The position numbers and the translations under genes are program-made. Under the pieces are notes generated by a model. The model worked only from the letters and a program-made list of their open reading frames with translations. It did not search any database and had not been told where the DNA came from. From contig NCBR01000050.1 in NCBI GenBank assembly GCA_002279285.1, forward strand, positions 1 to 11,579: a DNA stretch of 11,579 nt, written 5' to 3'. Positions 1 through 7,462 of this stretch are shown one piece after another. Each line of letters opens with the position of its first letter. Position 1 is the first letter of the stretch. This stretch comes from Acidobacteria bacterium 37-71-11 (GTDB lineage Bacteria > Acidobacteriota > Thermoanaerobaculia > Thermoanaerobaculales > Thermoanaerobaculaceae).

Positions 1-8
1 GATCCCGT

Positions 9-596
9 TTACGCGGACAGGCCCAGCAGCTGCTTGAGCTTCGCCTTGGAGGCCTTCTCCACCTCGGCGTGCAACGAACCGCCGTGCGAGTCCATCGTGA
101 CAACGACGGGGAAATCCTTCACCTGAATCACCCAGAGCGCTTCCGGGACGCCGAACTCCTTGAGCTGGAACACCTGCTCGACCTTGACCACCGCCTGGGC
201 CAACACCTGCGCGGTGCCGCCGACGGCGTGGAAGTAGACGGCGCCGTGCTCGGCCAGCCCCTTGAGCGTCTTCGGGCCCATCCCGCCCTTGCCGATCACG
301 CCGCGCAGGCCGTACTTGCCGATGACGTCCGCCTGGAACGGCTCCTCGCGCGCCGACGTCGTCGGCCCCGCCGCCACGAACGTGTAGTGCCCGTCCTCGT
401 GCTTCTTCACCACCGGGCCGACGTGGTAAATCACCGAGTCCTTCATGAACGGCGCGACCTCCTCGCGGAAGCCGTGCAGCAGCCAGTGGTGCGCGGCGTC
501 GCGGCCGGTGATCATGCGCCCGGACAGCTCCACGAAGTCGCCGACCTTGAGGTCGCGGATCGTCTTCTCGTCGCACGGAAGCGTCAGTCGAGCCAT
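9..596 (-). CDS. Class I fumarate hydratase, beta subunit (Fe-S hydro-lyase C-terminal domain)
   Basis: This 195-residue protein matches the C-terminal half of class I fumarases and L-tartrate dehydratase beta subunits, the swivelling domain that completes the active site on the Fe-S alpha subunit. Visible family motifs are TGRDAAH (residues 30-36), AGPTTSAR (76-83), GKGGM (102-106), and EALW (152-155) near the C-terminal end. The length is normal for a stand-alone beta subunit. With its partner it should hydrate fumarate to malate in the cytoplasm. The ATG start at 596 lies inside the end of the alpha gene, giving a 13-base overlap and probable translational coupling. The open frame continues upstream on this strand, but that extension is a shadow of the alpha gene in another frame. 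L-tartrate dehydratase is an alternative, because the families share these motifs. Family assignment is firm; substrate is inferred. Confidence 0.93.
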   Translation of the reverse strand: MARLTLPCDEKTIRDLKVGDFVELSGRMITGRDAAHHWLLHGFREEVAPFMKDSVIYHVGPVVKKHEDGHYTFVAAGPTTSAREEPFQADVIGKYGLRGVIGKGGMGPKTLKGLAEHGAVYFHAVGGTAQVLAQAVVKVEQVFQLKEFGVPEALWVIQVKDFPVVVTMDSHGGSLHAEVEKASKAKLKQLLGLSA

Positions 597-1468
597 GTGA
601 CCTCCCCGGAGGGGCTGAACTTCGCGGTGGCACGGCGGTTCGCCCAGCACATGTAGGAAACAGACACGAAGTAGCTCGCCGGCAGACGCCCGAGGTAACC
701 GACCTTGACGCCGAGCACGGTGGTCTTGCCGCCGAACCCCATCGGGCCGATGCCGAGCTGGTTGGCCTGCTCGTAGAGTTCTCTCTCCATCGCGGCCAGC
801 TCGGGGACGGGGTTGGTGTCGTCGAGCCGGCGCAACAGCTGCCGTTTGGACTCGACGAAGCTCGAGCCGCGGTCGCCGCCGAAGCACGCCCCGATGATCC
901 CCGGCGCGCACCCCTTGCCCTGCGCCTGGGCAACGGCATCGAGGATGCAGCGCTTGACGCCGTCGAGGTCGCGGTCGGCCTTGAGTTTGGGGTTGGGCAG
1001 CGAGTACTGGGCGCCGACGTTCTCGCAGCCGCCGCCCTTGAGGATCAGGCGAACCTCGAGGCCGGCCTCGTCCCACTCCTCGCAGTGCACGGTCGGGATG
1101 CCTGGCGCCTGGCCGTGGCCGGTGTTCTTGTCGGTCAGCGGGTCCACCGCGTTGGGGCGCAGGAGCTGCTTCGCCGTGGCCTGCCGCACCGCCTCCTCGA
1201 AGGCGGCGGTGAGCATCCGAGTCGACATCCCCACCGGGTGGTGGATCCAGACAAGCGGCGTGCCCGTGTCCTGACAGATCGGCTGCCAGCTGCCTTTTGC
1301 CATCTCGATGTTCGTGAGGATGGAGTCAAGGGCCTTGGCCGCCAGCGATCCCGGCGCCTCGGCGTCGCGCCCACGCTTGAGCGCCGCGAGCACGTCGGGC
1401 GGGAGCTGGGAGGATGCATGCGCGATGACCTCGACGAACTTCTCGGTGAACTGCTCGCGTGTCAACAC
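584..1468 (-). CDS. Class I fumarate hydratase, alpha subunit ([4Fe-4S])
   Basis: This 294-residue protein matches the N-terminal catalytic domain of class I fumarases in its split form, as found in archaea and many anaerobic bacteria. Three cysteines have the spacing expected of the cluster ligands: C65 in ICQDTGTP, C187 in GKGCAPG and C274 in SYMCWANRR. The fourth iron of such a cluster is left free to bind substrate. Other family motifs are GGGCENVG (145-152) and GPMGFGGKT (241-249). The GTG start at 1468 is chosen because a strong AAAGGAGG lies eight bases upstream; a TTG at the next codon is possible. The enzyme interconverts fumarate and malate with the beta subunit encoded directly downstream. 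Class I fumarases are oxygen-sensitive, which fits the ferredoxin-dependent operon further right. TtdA (L-tartrate dehydratase) is a less likely alternative. Confidence 0.94.
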   Translation of the reverse strand: MLTREQFTEKFVEVIAHASSQLPPDVLAALKRGRDAEAPGSLAAKALDSILTNIEMAKGSWQPICQDTGTPLVWIHHPVGMSTRMLTAAFEEAVRQATAKQLLRPNAVDPLTDKNTGHGQAPGIPTVHCEEWDEAGLEVRLILKGGGCENVGAQYSLPNPKLKADRDLDGVKRCILDAVAQAQGKGCAPGIIGACFGGDRGSSFVESKRQLLRRLDDTNPVPELAAMERELYEQANQLGIGPMGFGGKTTVLGVKVGYLGRLPASYFVSVSYMCWANRRATAKFSPSGEVTWLD

Positions 1469-1476
1469 CGGGGGAG

Positions 1477-1484
1477 CCTCCTTT
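1477..1484 (-). promoter_or_regulatory. Strong Shine-Dalgarno of the fumarase alpha gene
   Basis: On the minus strand the sequence reads AAAGGAGG, a nearly full anti-16S complement, followed by an eight-base spacer and GTG at 1468. It decides the non-ATG start of the alpha subunit. I found no convincing -35/-10 pair upstream of it. Confidence 0.8.
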
Positions 1485-1767
1485 GATCAGATCTCACGGC
1501 ACGGAGCTGCAAGGCGACTGGGCGGCCGAAAACGTGCGGCCGAGACCGGCCACCCCGCCACCGCGCATGGTAGCGCGCCGGAGCCGCCCGTGCACGTCCC
1601 GGCCGTACGGCGCCGTGCCGTGGCGGTGGTAGAGTCGCCGGGCCGTGGCTGCAAGGCGAACTCTCGGCCCCGAAACCGCCCGTGAGGAGACGGGGGCTGC
1701 GTCCCTTCCCGGGTGGTGCCGTCGGGCGTGGAAGCGCCGCAAGGAGCGGGCCTTCCCTCCCGGCGCC
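1485..1767. other. Gene-free divergent region between fumarase and the HprK-like gene
   Basis: About 280 bases lie between the fumarase ribosome site and the most likely start of the HprK-like gene. Open frames here are arginine/proline-rich and look like GC-rich shadow frames. The stretch must hold the promoters for both divergent units, but no good sigma70-type pair is visible. The only structure seen is a 12-base direct repeat. An in-frame GTG at 1645 could extend the HprK-like gene into this region, but its third-codon-position GC is visibly lower there than downstream. Confidence 0.5.
1506..1659 (+). repeat. 12-bp direct repeat pair GCTGCAAGGCGA
   Basis: GCTGCAAGGCGA occurs exactly at 1506-1517 and again at 1648-1659, about 142 bases apart. 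After each copy the sequence continues loosely alike, with a GGCC motif followed shortly by GAAA. It may be a relic of a small duplication or a paired regulatory site. It may also be chance in GC-rich DNA. Confidence 0.4.
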
Positions 1768-2469
1768 GTGACGTTCCACCTGGAAGCGTGGGGCCGGCGG
1801 CGGATGACCCCCGCGATCGAGGCCAAGGCGCGCAGCGTTGCCGATACCGTCGGGCTCGATCCGATCTGGATCGTGCACGGCTGCGCGTTTCTCGTCGGCG
1901 GCGAGGCGGCCGTCCTCGCGGGACCTCCGGGCTTGGGGAAGTCCCGACTTCTCTTCGAACTCGAGCGCCGGGGAGAAGGACGGTGTCTCGACGACGGCCT
2001 CGTCCTCCTCGGCCTGGGATGCGGGCGGCTCAGGCTCGTGGAGACCGGAACGCTGTCGTTCGCGCGGCGCGGGTTCCGCATCAGTCTTCTTCTTCGCCGC
2101 CTGCTCCTGATCGACCGCAGCGTGTTCTCCACCCCGACCCCGCTGCGCACCCGTCGCGCGCGCCTGGTGTATCGCGCGCTCTGGCGGGTTCCCGACCTCG
2201 CGTTCAAGCTCAACGTCGTGCTGCCGCGGGGACGCCTCGCTCCGCACCAGCCCTGCGATGTCCCGGTCTCCCGCTTCGTCGTTGCGGCGCACTCGGAGGA
2301 CCCGTACCCCTCGTTCCGGCTCGACGGCGCCCGGTCGTTCGAGGCGGTCCGGGATCTCTGTGGCGAGTTCGCGCCGTATGCGCACGTGCACCGGGTCTCG
2401 CCGCTCGGACCGCGGGCGGAGGTCGCACGGCGAATTCGTCGAGCGCTTCTCGCTCCGGTGGCGACCTGA
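1768..2469 (+). CDS. HPr kinase-like P-loop protein
   Basis: From the GTG at 1768 this gives 233 residues. The core is a Walker A loop, GPPGLGKS (residues 52-59), preceded by the strand WIVHGCAFLVGG and followed about 16 residues later by an Asp-Asp pair (75-76). That arrangement (P-loop, helix ending in RRG, then DD) is typical of the HPr kinase/phosphorylase C-terminal fold and its stand-alone relatives. I see no HPr phosphorylase signature and no N-terminal HprK domain, so a role in sugar catabolite control is not supported. Relatives often sit near polysaccharide or peptide-modification genes, and here glycosyltransferases follow, convergently, 12 bases away. The substrate is unknown. The start is uncertain: GTG 1645, GTG 1768 and ATG 1804 are all in frame and none has a good Shine-Dalgarno. 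1768 was chosen from codon character. Confidence 0.65.
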   Translation: MTFHLEAWGRRRMTPAIEAKARSVADTVGLDPIWIVHGCAFLVGGEAAVLAGPPGLGKSRLLFELERRGEGRCLDDGLVLLGLGCGRLRLVETGTLSFARRGFRISLLLRRLLLIDRSVFSTPTPLRTRRARLVYRALWRVPDLAFKLNVVLPRGRLAPHQPCDVPVSRFVVAAHSEDPYPSFRLDGARSFEAVRDLCGEFAPYAHVHRVSPLGPRAEVARRIRRALLAPVAT

Positions 2470-2481
2470 AGCGGGTCTGGC

Positions 2482-3702
2482 TCAGCCGCCTCCGGCCGTG
2501 CGTCTTCGTTCGTTCCGAACATCGTCGAGCAACGCCAGCGCTCTCGCCGCGCGCCGCTCCCACGTGAGCCCGGCGAGCGCTGCGTGCACCTCGTCGAGAT
2601 CGAGGCCGCCCCGCGCCGCGAGCTCGACGCACCGCGCGGCGAACTCCTTCGCGGTCCGCGCCCGCACGACGAAGCGCTCCAGCGACGGCTCGACGTCATC
2701 CAGGTTGACGACGACAGGCCGGCCGCAGGCCAGGTACTCGTAGGTCTTCAACGCATCCCCGAAGCCGCCGGACGGAGCGTACGGGACGGCGCATACTTCG
2801 CAGTGCTGGATGATCGGCACCAGGCTCGCCTGTGGGACAGGCGGCACGACGGCCACGCGGTCACGCGAAAGCAGTTGCTCGAGACCCGCGGTTTGCACCG
2901 CCCCCACCCCGACGAGCACGAGCGTCCAGCCGGGAAGCTCGTCGAGCGCCGCGCCGAGCAGGTCGTGATCGAGCCGGTGGTTGGCGCTCCATTCCCCGAC
3001 CACGACACAGAGACGCGGACGGGGGAGGCGCGCGAGCACCTCGGGCTCGGGCCAGGCGGTGACCGCGGCCGCCAGGAACTCGGCGCCGATGCCGTTTGGA
3101 AGCACCGCGACGCGCGCCCGGCGGCCGGCAAGCCCGCCGGCCAGGCAGGGTGCCACGGCGAGGATGAGATCGGCCTGTTCCATAACCTTCTCGCGGAACC
3201 CCGCGAAGCCCGCGAGTGCGGATGGGAGAGCCGCGTAGACGAGCTCGGGCGAGTCCGTGATCTCCATCACGGTGAGGCGCCGGCCCAGGCGTTCCACGAT
3301 CTCGATCGGCGCCCAGTCGTAGAACCACACGGCCTCGGGCACGGCCGGACTCATTCGGGCGAGCGTGCGACGGAGCAGCGCCGCCTGCAGGGTGCGGTTG
3401 AGCCGGCGGACAGCCGGGATCCGGCCGTACGGTAGCCCGACGGGGAGGCCGATCACGTCGCAGCCGGCGTCGACCCGGTGCAGAGTGACCCTCGCACCCC
3501 AGCGCCGGTCCATCTGGACGTAGCGCAGCACCCCGAAGCGGCCGCTCTCCCGCAGGCAGCGGAACATCGCCCCCGACGTCTTGCGGAATCCGAACGCCTC
3601 GATGTCGCTCCAGGGCCGGTGGCCGAAGAAGACGAGCTCGGACGGGGCCCGCCGGGTTCCGCTCCGCCCGTACGCCGGCCTCGCGCCGTCTCTCCCGTCC
3701 AT
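2482..3702 (-). CDS. Glycosyltransferase, GT-B fold (GT4/TuaH-like)
   Basis: This is a 406-residue protein with the two-domain GT-B layout. The N-terminal acceptor half contains FFGHRPW (25-31) and WFYDWAP (126-132), the latter like the WFYD-P motif of TuaH-type transferases. The donor half starts at LPNGIG (201-206) and ends in GDALKTYEYLACGRPVV (315-331), which holds the Glu and Gly positions that contact the nucleotide sugar in GT4 enzymes. No signal peptide or membrane segment is seen, so it is probably cytosolic or loosely membrane-associated and builds an envelope polysaccharide or glycolipid. The ATG at 3702 shares one base with the stop of the upstream glycosyltransferase (TGATG), so the two are probably translationally coupled. 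The first 20 residues are low in complexity and an internal GTG start near residue 23 is possible. Donor and acceptor are not predictable. Confidence 0.83.
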   Translation of the reverse strand: MDGRDGARPAYGRSGTRRAPSELVFFGHRPWSDIEAFGFRKTSGAMFRCLRESGRFGVLRYVQMDRRWGARVTLHRVDAGCDVIGLPVGLPYGRIPAVRRLNRTLQAALLRRTLARMSPAVPEAVWFYDWAPIEIVERLGRRLTVMEITDSPELVYAALPSALAGFAGFREKVMEQADLILAVAPCLAGGLAGRRARVAVLPNGIGAEFLAAAVTAWPEPEVLARLPRPRLCVVVGEWSANHRLDHDLLGAALDELPGWTLVLVGVGAVQTAGLEQLLSRDRVAVVPPVPQASLVPIIQHCEVCAVPYAPSGGFGDALKTYEYLACGRPVVVNLDDVEPSLERFVVRARTAKEFAARCVELAARGGLDLDEVHAALAGLTWERRAARALALLDDVRNERRRTAGGG

Positions 3703-4916
3703 CACGTCGCGGCCCGGAACCTGTCGATCGCCGCCCCGTAGAGCGAACCCGCTCGCTCGACCGCCCGCTCCGGCGTGAACTCCCCGAGACGCGATCGGCC
3801 GGCCTCCCGCAGCGAGGCCCGCAACCCGCCGTCGGATGCGAGCCGAACCGCCAGCTCCGCAAACCTTGCCGCGCTGTCCCCGACCAGGACCCCGTCGCGG
3901 TCGCCGCACGCCAGGCCGGCCGCTCCGGCCGGAGTGGTCACGACCGGGACGCCGGCGGCCCACGCCTCGAGCAGACGCATGCGCACGCCGGAGCCGGCGC
4001 GCACGGGGATCAGCACCGTCGCGTTCGGGTCGTACAGCGACCCCGAGGTCGCCACCGGCCCCAGGCGCGCCACACCGCCCGCGTGACGGCCGATCGTCCC
4101 CGACCCCGGTCCGGCAAGGTGGAGCATCGCCCGGGGCAGCGCGCGCCGGACGAGCGGCCAGACCTCGCGGACCAGCCACCGGGCGCCGTCGCGGTTCGGC
4201 CACCAATCGAACGAACCCACGCACAGGAACGACGGGTCACCGGCGAGCGGTTCGCGGCCACCGTCCGGGACGGTGGGCGCGATCGGCGGGAGCACCTCGA
4301 CGTGGCCACCGGCAGCCGCGCGCCGCAGGTAGGCCGCGTCGGGCTCGGAGATGGCCGCCACCAGATGGGCGCGCCGGCAGGCCTCGGCCTCGACTCGCGC
4401 CAGCGCTCTCGCTTCGCGGCGGAGCGCGCCCGCGACCCCAGGGGGCGCGCCCTGAGCGAGCTGACCGAGGATGTGCGACTCCACGTTCTGCTGGCGCAGC
4501 ACGACCGGAAGCTGCCTCACCAATCCGGGGATCAGCCACGAGAGGTGGACCTGTTCGATGTGCACCAGGTCCGGCCGGAACCGGCGGACCTCGTCGCTGA
4601 CGGCGGCTTCCAGACGGTGGAGGACCCACCGCCCGACCACCACCGACCGGCCGAGGATCGCGCGCGGCGCCGCCGAGAGCCATCGCCGGGGCGCCACGCC
4701 GACCGCGCGAACGAGCGGGTGCTGCCCGTCGGTCCCACCGGCGGCGCCGGCCGGCGCCACCAACCGCACGGCGATACCGCTATCCCGCAGGGCCTCGACG
4801 AACGCCCTGACCACGAGGTGCCCGCCACCCGAGCCGAGCCACGGGGACTTCGTCGCGACCACCAGCACGCGCAGCGGCCGCGTGCTCGCGAGATCGCCGG
4901 AATTCCGATCTTTCAC
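3702..4916 (-). CDS. Glycosyltransferase family 4 protein
   Basis: This 404-residue protein has a clear GT4 pattern. The N-terminal domain begins LRVLVVATKSPW (15-26) and continues with a glycine-rich GSGGGH loop (28-33). LRQQNVES (140-147) matches the HNVE-type motif of envelope GT4 transferases. The donor domain begins at GSFDWWPNRDG (234-244) and carries PVRAGSGVRMRLLEAWAAG (304-322), with the conserved Glu at 317. It should transfer a sugar from a nucleotide donor during polysaccharide or glycolipid assembly. It is the first gene of a two-gene operon with the next glycosyltransferase. The start is a GTG at 4916 with no good Shine-Dalgarno; an internal GTG around residues 17-20, just before the conserved first strand, is possible. 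The acceptor is unknown. Confidence 0.88.
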   Translation of the reverse strand: MKDRNSGDLASTRPLRVLVVATKSPWLGSGGGHLVVRAFVEALRDSGIAVRLVAPAGAAGGTDGQHPLVRAVGVAPRRWLSAAPRAILGRSVVVGRWVLHRLEAAVSDEVRRFRPDLVHIEQVHLSWLIPGLVRQLPVVLRQQNVESHILGQLAQGAPPGVAGALRREARALARVEAEACRRAHLVAAISEPDAAYLRRAAAGGHVEVLPPIAPTVPDGGREPLAGDPSFLCVGSFDWWPNRDGARWLVREVWPLVRRALPRAMLHLAGPGSGTIGRHAGGVARLGPVATSGSLYDPNATVLIPVRAGSGVRMRLLEAWAAGVPVVTTPAGAAGLACGDRDGVLVGDSAARFAELAVRLASDGGLRASLREAGRSRLGEFTPERAVERAGSLYGAAIDRFRAAT

Positions 4917-4964
4917 GCGCTCATGCTAGCAACACCGGGAGAGCCAGGCGCCATCGTGGAGACG

Positions 4965-4989
4965 GACCGGTCACGGTCGCCGCGACCGT
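4965..4989. promoter_or_regulatory. Palindromes in the divergent kor/glycosyltransferase region (possible operator)
   Basis: The 8-base self-complementary GACCGGTC (4965-4972) is directly followed by ACGGTCGC-C-GCGACCGT (4973-4989), a dyad with two perfect 8-base arms around one central base. The centre is too tight for an RNA hairpin, so a DNA-binding dimer site is the better reading. It lies between the start of the minus-strand glycosyltransferase and the candidate kor promoter. No regulator is encoded nearby. Confidence 0.35.
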
Positions 4990-5029
4990 CGGGAATGTTG
5001 CGCGCCAATCTCATCTTCACGCGTCGACC

Positions 5030-5058
5030 TTGCGCCGCGGCGGGTGCAGGCGTAGGAT
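5030..5058 (+). promoter_or_regulatory. Candidate sigma70-type promoter of the kor operon
   Basis: TTGCGC (5030-5035) and TAGGAT (5053-5058) are separated by exactly 17 bases. TAGGAT is a good -10 for GC-rich genomes; the -35 keeps only TTG. Transcription would start near 5065 and leave a leader of about 22 bases that includes the GAGGGGGGG ribosome site of korD. The position fits, but the boxes are weak. Confidence 0.4.
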
Positions 5059-5086
5059 CTGTCCGTTTCACAGAGGGGGGGCCGTC

Positions 5087-5383
5087 ATGAGCGACGCGGC
5101 ACCGGTGAAAAAGGGCAAGGGAACGATCTTTCTGACCCTTGAGGTCTGCAAGGGTTGCTCGTACTGCATCGACTTCTGTCCCGCGCACTGCCTGGAGTTC
5201 TCGCGCGAGTTCAACCGCAAGGGGTACCACTACCCGGTGCTCGCCAGCCCCGAGGACTGCACCGGCTGCGACCTGTGCGGCCTGTACTGCCCCGACTTCG
5301 CCATCTTCGGGATGCGGTTCAAGGACATCGAGCAGCGCCGCCAGGCGGCCGCGCCCGAGCCGTTGATCCCCGCGCGCGGCTGA
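5087..5383 (+). CDS. korD: 2-oxoglutarate:ferredoxin oxidoreductase, delta subunit (2x[4Fe-4S])
   Basis: This 98-residue ferredoxin-like subunit has two classical cluster motifs: C21-x2-C24-x2-C27-x3-C31 followed by Pro, and C58-x2-C61-x2-C64-x3-C68 followed by Pro. It should carry electrons from the catalytic beta subunit to soluble ferredoxin in the cytoplasm. The size and pattern are those of KorD/PorD-type delta subunits, and the catalytic subunits follow in order, which fixes the role. The ATG at 5087 is preceded by GAGGGGGGG at a spacing of about five bases. The frame is open further upstream to a TTG at 5030, but that would overlap the putative promoter and lacks a ribosome site. The seven-G run in the Shine-Dalgarno (5075-5081) is a homopolymer worth noting. 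It is the first gene of the operon, 37 bases ahead of korA. Confidence 0.93.
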   Translation: MSDAAPVKKGKGTIFLTLEVCKGCSYCIDFCPAHCLEFSREFNRKGYHYPVLASPEDCTGCDLCGLYCPDFAIFGMRFKDIEQRRQAAAPEPLIPARG

Positions 5384-5420
5384 CCCGCGGCGATCGAATA
5401 GACAGCAGAGGGAGGACGTC

Positions 5421-6578
5421 TTGCACGCGGACCCCAAAGGAGTTTTGACAGGCATCCACTTCATCGACGGCGATCACGCCGCCTGCGAGGGGGCGCTGGC
5501 CGCCGGCTGCCGCTTCGCCGCGGGTTACCCGATCACGCCGTCGACCGAGGTGGTCGAGCGCTTCGCGGCGCGCATCCCCCTCGTCGGCGGGATGTTCATC
5601 CAGCTCGAGGACGAGCTTGCGTCGTCGATCGCCATCCAGGGCGCGGCCTGGGCCGGCAAGAAGGTCATGACCGTGACCTCGGGACCCGGCCTCTCGCTGA
5701 TGATGGAACACATCGGCCTCGCTGCGATCGCCGAGGTCCCGTCCGTGTGGGTGGACGTGCAGCGCGGCGGTCCCTCGACCGGGCTGCCGACGCTCCCCGC
5801 CCAGGCGGACATGATGCAGGTCAAGTGGGGCTCGCACGGCGACTACGAGCCGATCGCCCTGTCCCCCAACTCGCCGCAGGAGTGCTTCGACCTGATGATC
5901 AAGGCGTTCAACCTCGCCGAGACCTACCGCGTGCCGGTGTTCTTCATGATGGACGAGGTCGTCGGCCACATGACCGAGCGCGTCGTCATCCCGGAGGCTT
6001 CGGAAATCGAGGTCGTCGAGCGCAAGTGGACGGCGAAGAAGCCGGGCGAGTACCGCCCGTACGAGACCGACGCCAGCCTGGTCCCGGAGATGGTCAAGGC
6101 GGGCGACGGCTACCGCATCCACATCACCGGCCTCACCCACGACGAGCGCGGCTACCCCGCCTTGAACCCCCAGGCGCAGGACAAGCTCGTCAAGAGGCTG
6201 ATCAACAAGATCCGCGCCAACGCCGACAAACTCGTGGACGTGCGCGAGGACGGCGTCGAGGGCGCCGACGTCGTGGTGGTCTCGTTCGGGATCACCTCGC
6301 GCGTGGCCGGCGCCGCGGTTGACGCGGCGCGCGCGGCCGGCATCAAGGTCGGCCATCTGCGCCTGGTCATCACCTGGCCGTTCCCGGCGCAGCGCATCCG
6401 CCAGCTGGCGGCGACCGTGAAGGCGTTCGTCGTCCCCGAGCTGAACATGGGGCAGATGGCGCTCGAGGTCGAGCGCGCGGCGGCCGGCAAGGCCGCGGTA
6501 CTGACGCTCCCGCACGCCGGCGGCACCGTCCACGAGCCCGCGGCGATCCTCGCCAAGATCAAGGAGGCCGCACAATGA
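5421..6578 (+). CDS. korA: 2-oxoglutarate:ferredoxin oxidoreductase, alpha subunit
   Basis: This 385-residue protein contains the alpha-subunit signatures of 2-oxoacid:ferredoxin oxidoreductases: GYPITPSTE (35-43), LEDELASS (62-69), TSGPGLSLM (86-94) and QRGGPSTGLPT (114-124), with GSHGDYE (137-143) after them. These are the pyrimidine-domain and domain II elements that complete the thiamine-diphosphate active site with KorB. The QRGGPSTGLPTLPAQ pattern resembles KorA more than pyruvate (PorA) or branched-chain (VorB) relatives, so 2-oxoglutarate is the likely substrate: 2-oxoglutarate + CoA + oxidised ferredoxin to succinyl-CoA + CO2 + reduced ferredoxin, reversible. The start is a TTG at 5421, supported by GGAGG five bases upstream. 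A TTG eight codons later is too close to its own purine run. The 3' end overlaps korB by four bases (ATGA). Confidence 0.93.
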   Translation: MHADPKGVLTGIHFIDGDHAACEGALAAGCRFAAGYPITPSTEVVERFAARIPLVGGMFIQLEDELASSIAIQGAAWAGKKVMTVTSGPGLSLMMEHIGLAAIAEVPSVWVDVQRGGPSTGLPTLPAQADMMQVKWGSHGDYEPIALSPNSPQECFDLMIKAFNLAETYRVPVFFMMDEVVGHMTERVVIPEASEIEVVERKWTAKKPGEYRPYETDASLVPEMVKAGDGYRIHITGLTHDERGYPALNPQAQDKLVKRLINKIRANADKLVDVREDGVEGADVVVVSFGITSRVAGAAVDAARAAGIKVGHLRLVITWPFPAQRIRQLAATVKAFVVPELNMGQMALEVERAAAGKAAVLTLPHAGGTVHEPAAILAKIKEAAQ

Positions 6579-7462
6579 GCGCAACCGACGTCCTCAGTTG
6601 CGAGTTCGAAAACCCGGTGATGCCGTACCTCCGCCAGGAGCGCCTGCCGCACATCTGGTGCCCGGGGTGCGGCATCGGCACGACCGTCAACTGCTTCACC
6701 CGCGCCCTCGCCGACTCAGGGATGGATCTCGACAAGGTCGCGATCGTCTCCGGGATCGGCTGCACGGGGCGCGTCGCGGGGTACATGAACCTCGACTCGT
6801 TCCACACCACCCACGGGCGGGCGATCCCGTTCGCGACCGGGCTGAAGCTCGCCAACCCCGAGCTCAAGGTGGTCGTCTACTCCGGCGACGGCGACCTCTC
6901 CGCGATCGGCGGCAACCACCTCATCCACGCGGCGCGCCGCAACATGGACCTGATGGTCGTGTGCGTCAACAACTTCACCTACGGGATGACGGGCGGTCAG
7001 GTGGCGCCGACCACGCCGCTCGGCGCGACCCAGACGACGATGCCGTACGGCAACTTCGAGACCCCGTTCAACCTGCCGTTCCTGGCGGACGCGTGCGGCG
7101 CGGTCTACGTCGCACGCTGGACGGTCTACCACGTCAAACAACTCGCCAAGGCGATGCTCGAAGGCTTGAAGAAGAAGGGGTTCGTGTTCATCGAGGCGAT
7201 GGCGCCGTGCCCGACGCTCTATTCGCGGCGCAACCGGCTCGGCGACGGTGTCGACCAGCTCAAGTACTACAAAGAGAAGAGCAAGATCGTCAACGGCGCC
7301 AACACCAAGGACGTCGGGCTCTCCTTGTTCCAGGGAGACATCGTGGTGGGCAAGTTCGTGGACCGTGAGCGGCCGACCTGGCTCGACGCGATGAATGAGC
7401 ATTTCACGCAACATTTCGGCGAGAAGTTCACGCCGTACGGGGTGTCCCATGCACAAGACTGA
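6575..7462 (+). CDS. korB: 2-oxoglutarate:ferredoxin oxidoreductase, beta subunit (TPP-binding)
   Basis: This is the 295-residue catalytic subunit that binds thiamine diphosphate and the proximal [4Fe-4S] cluster. WCPGCG places C29 and C32; IGC gives C63 and PCPT gives C212. The spacing agrees with the four cluster ligands of characterised 2-oxoacid:ferredoxin oxidoreductase beta subunits. The TPP/Mg site is GDGD (104-107) with NNFTYGMTGGQ (132-142). All residues expected for activity are present. Translation starts at ATG 6575, which overlaps the korA stop, behind a strong AAGGAGG at seven bases. The C-terminal end overlaps korC by 14 bases. The subunit acts as a complex with KorA, KorC and KorD in the cytoplasm. 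Confidence 0.95.
   Translation: MSATDVLSCEFENPVMPYLRQERLPHIWCPGCGIGTTVNCFTRALADSGMDLDKVAIVSGIGCTGRVAGYMNLDSFHTTHGRAIPFATGLKLANPELKVVVYSGDGDLSAIGGNHLIHAARRNMDLMVVCVNNFTYGMTGGQVAPTTPLGATQTTMPYGNFETPFNLPFLADACGAVYVARWTVYHVKQLAKAMLEGLKKKGFVFIEAMAPCPTLYSRRNRLGDGVDQLKYYKEKSKIVNGANTKDVGLSLFQGDIVVGKFVDRERPTWLDAMNEHFTQHFGEKFTPYGVSHAQD

Noticed and set aside
597..1076. A 355-residue fusion form of the fumarase beta subunit
   Set aside because: The upstream part is an out-of-frame reading of the alpha gene; the beta domain begins at ATG 596.
3703..4224. A 174-residue N-terminal extension of the 2482-3702 glycosyltransferase
   Set aside because: It lies in a different frame inside the upstream GT4 gene, and its sequence is low in complexity.
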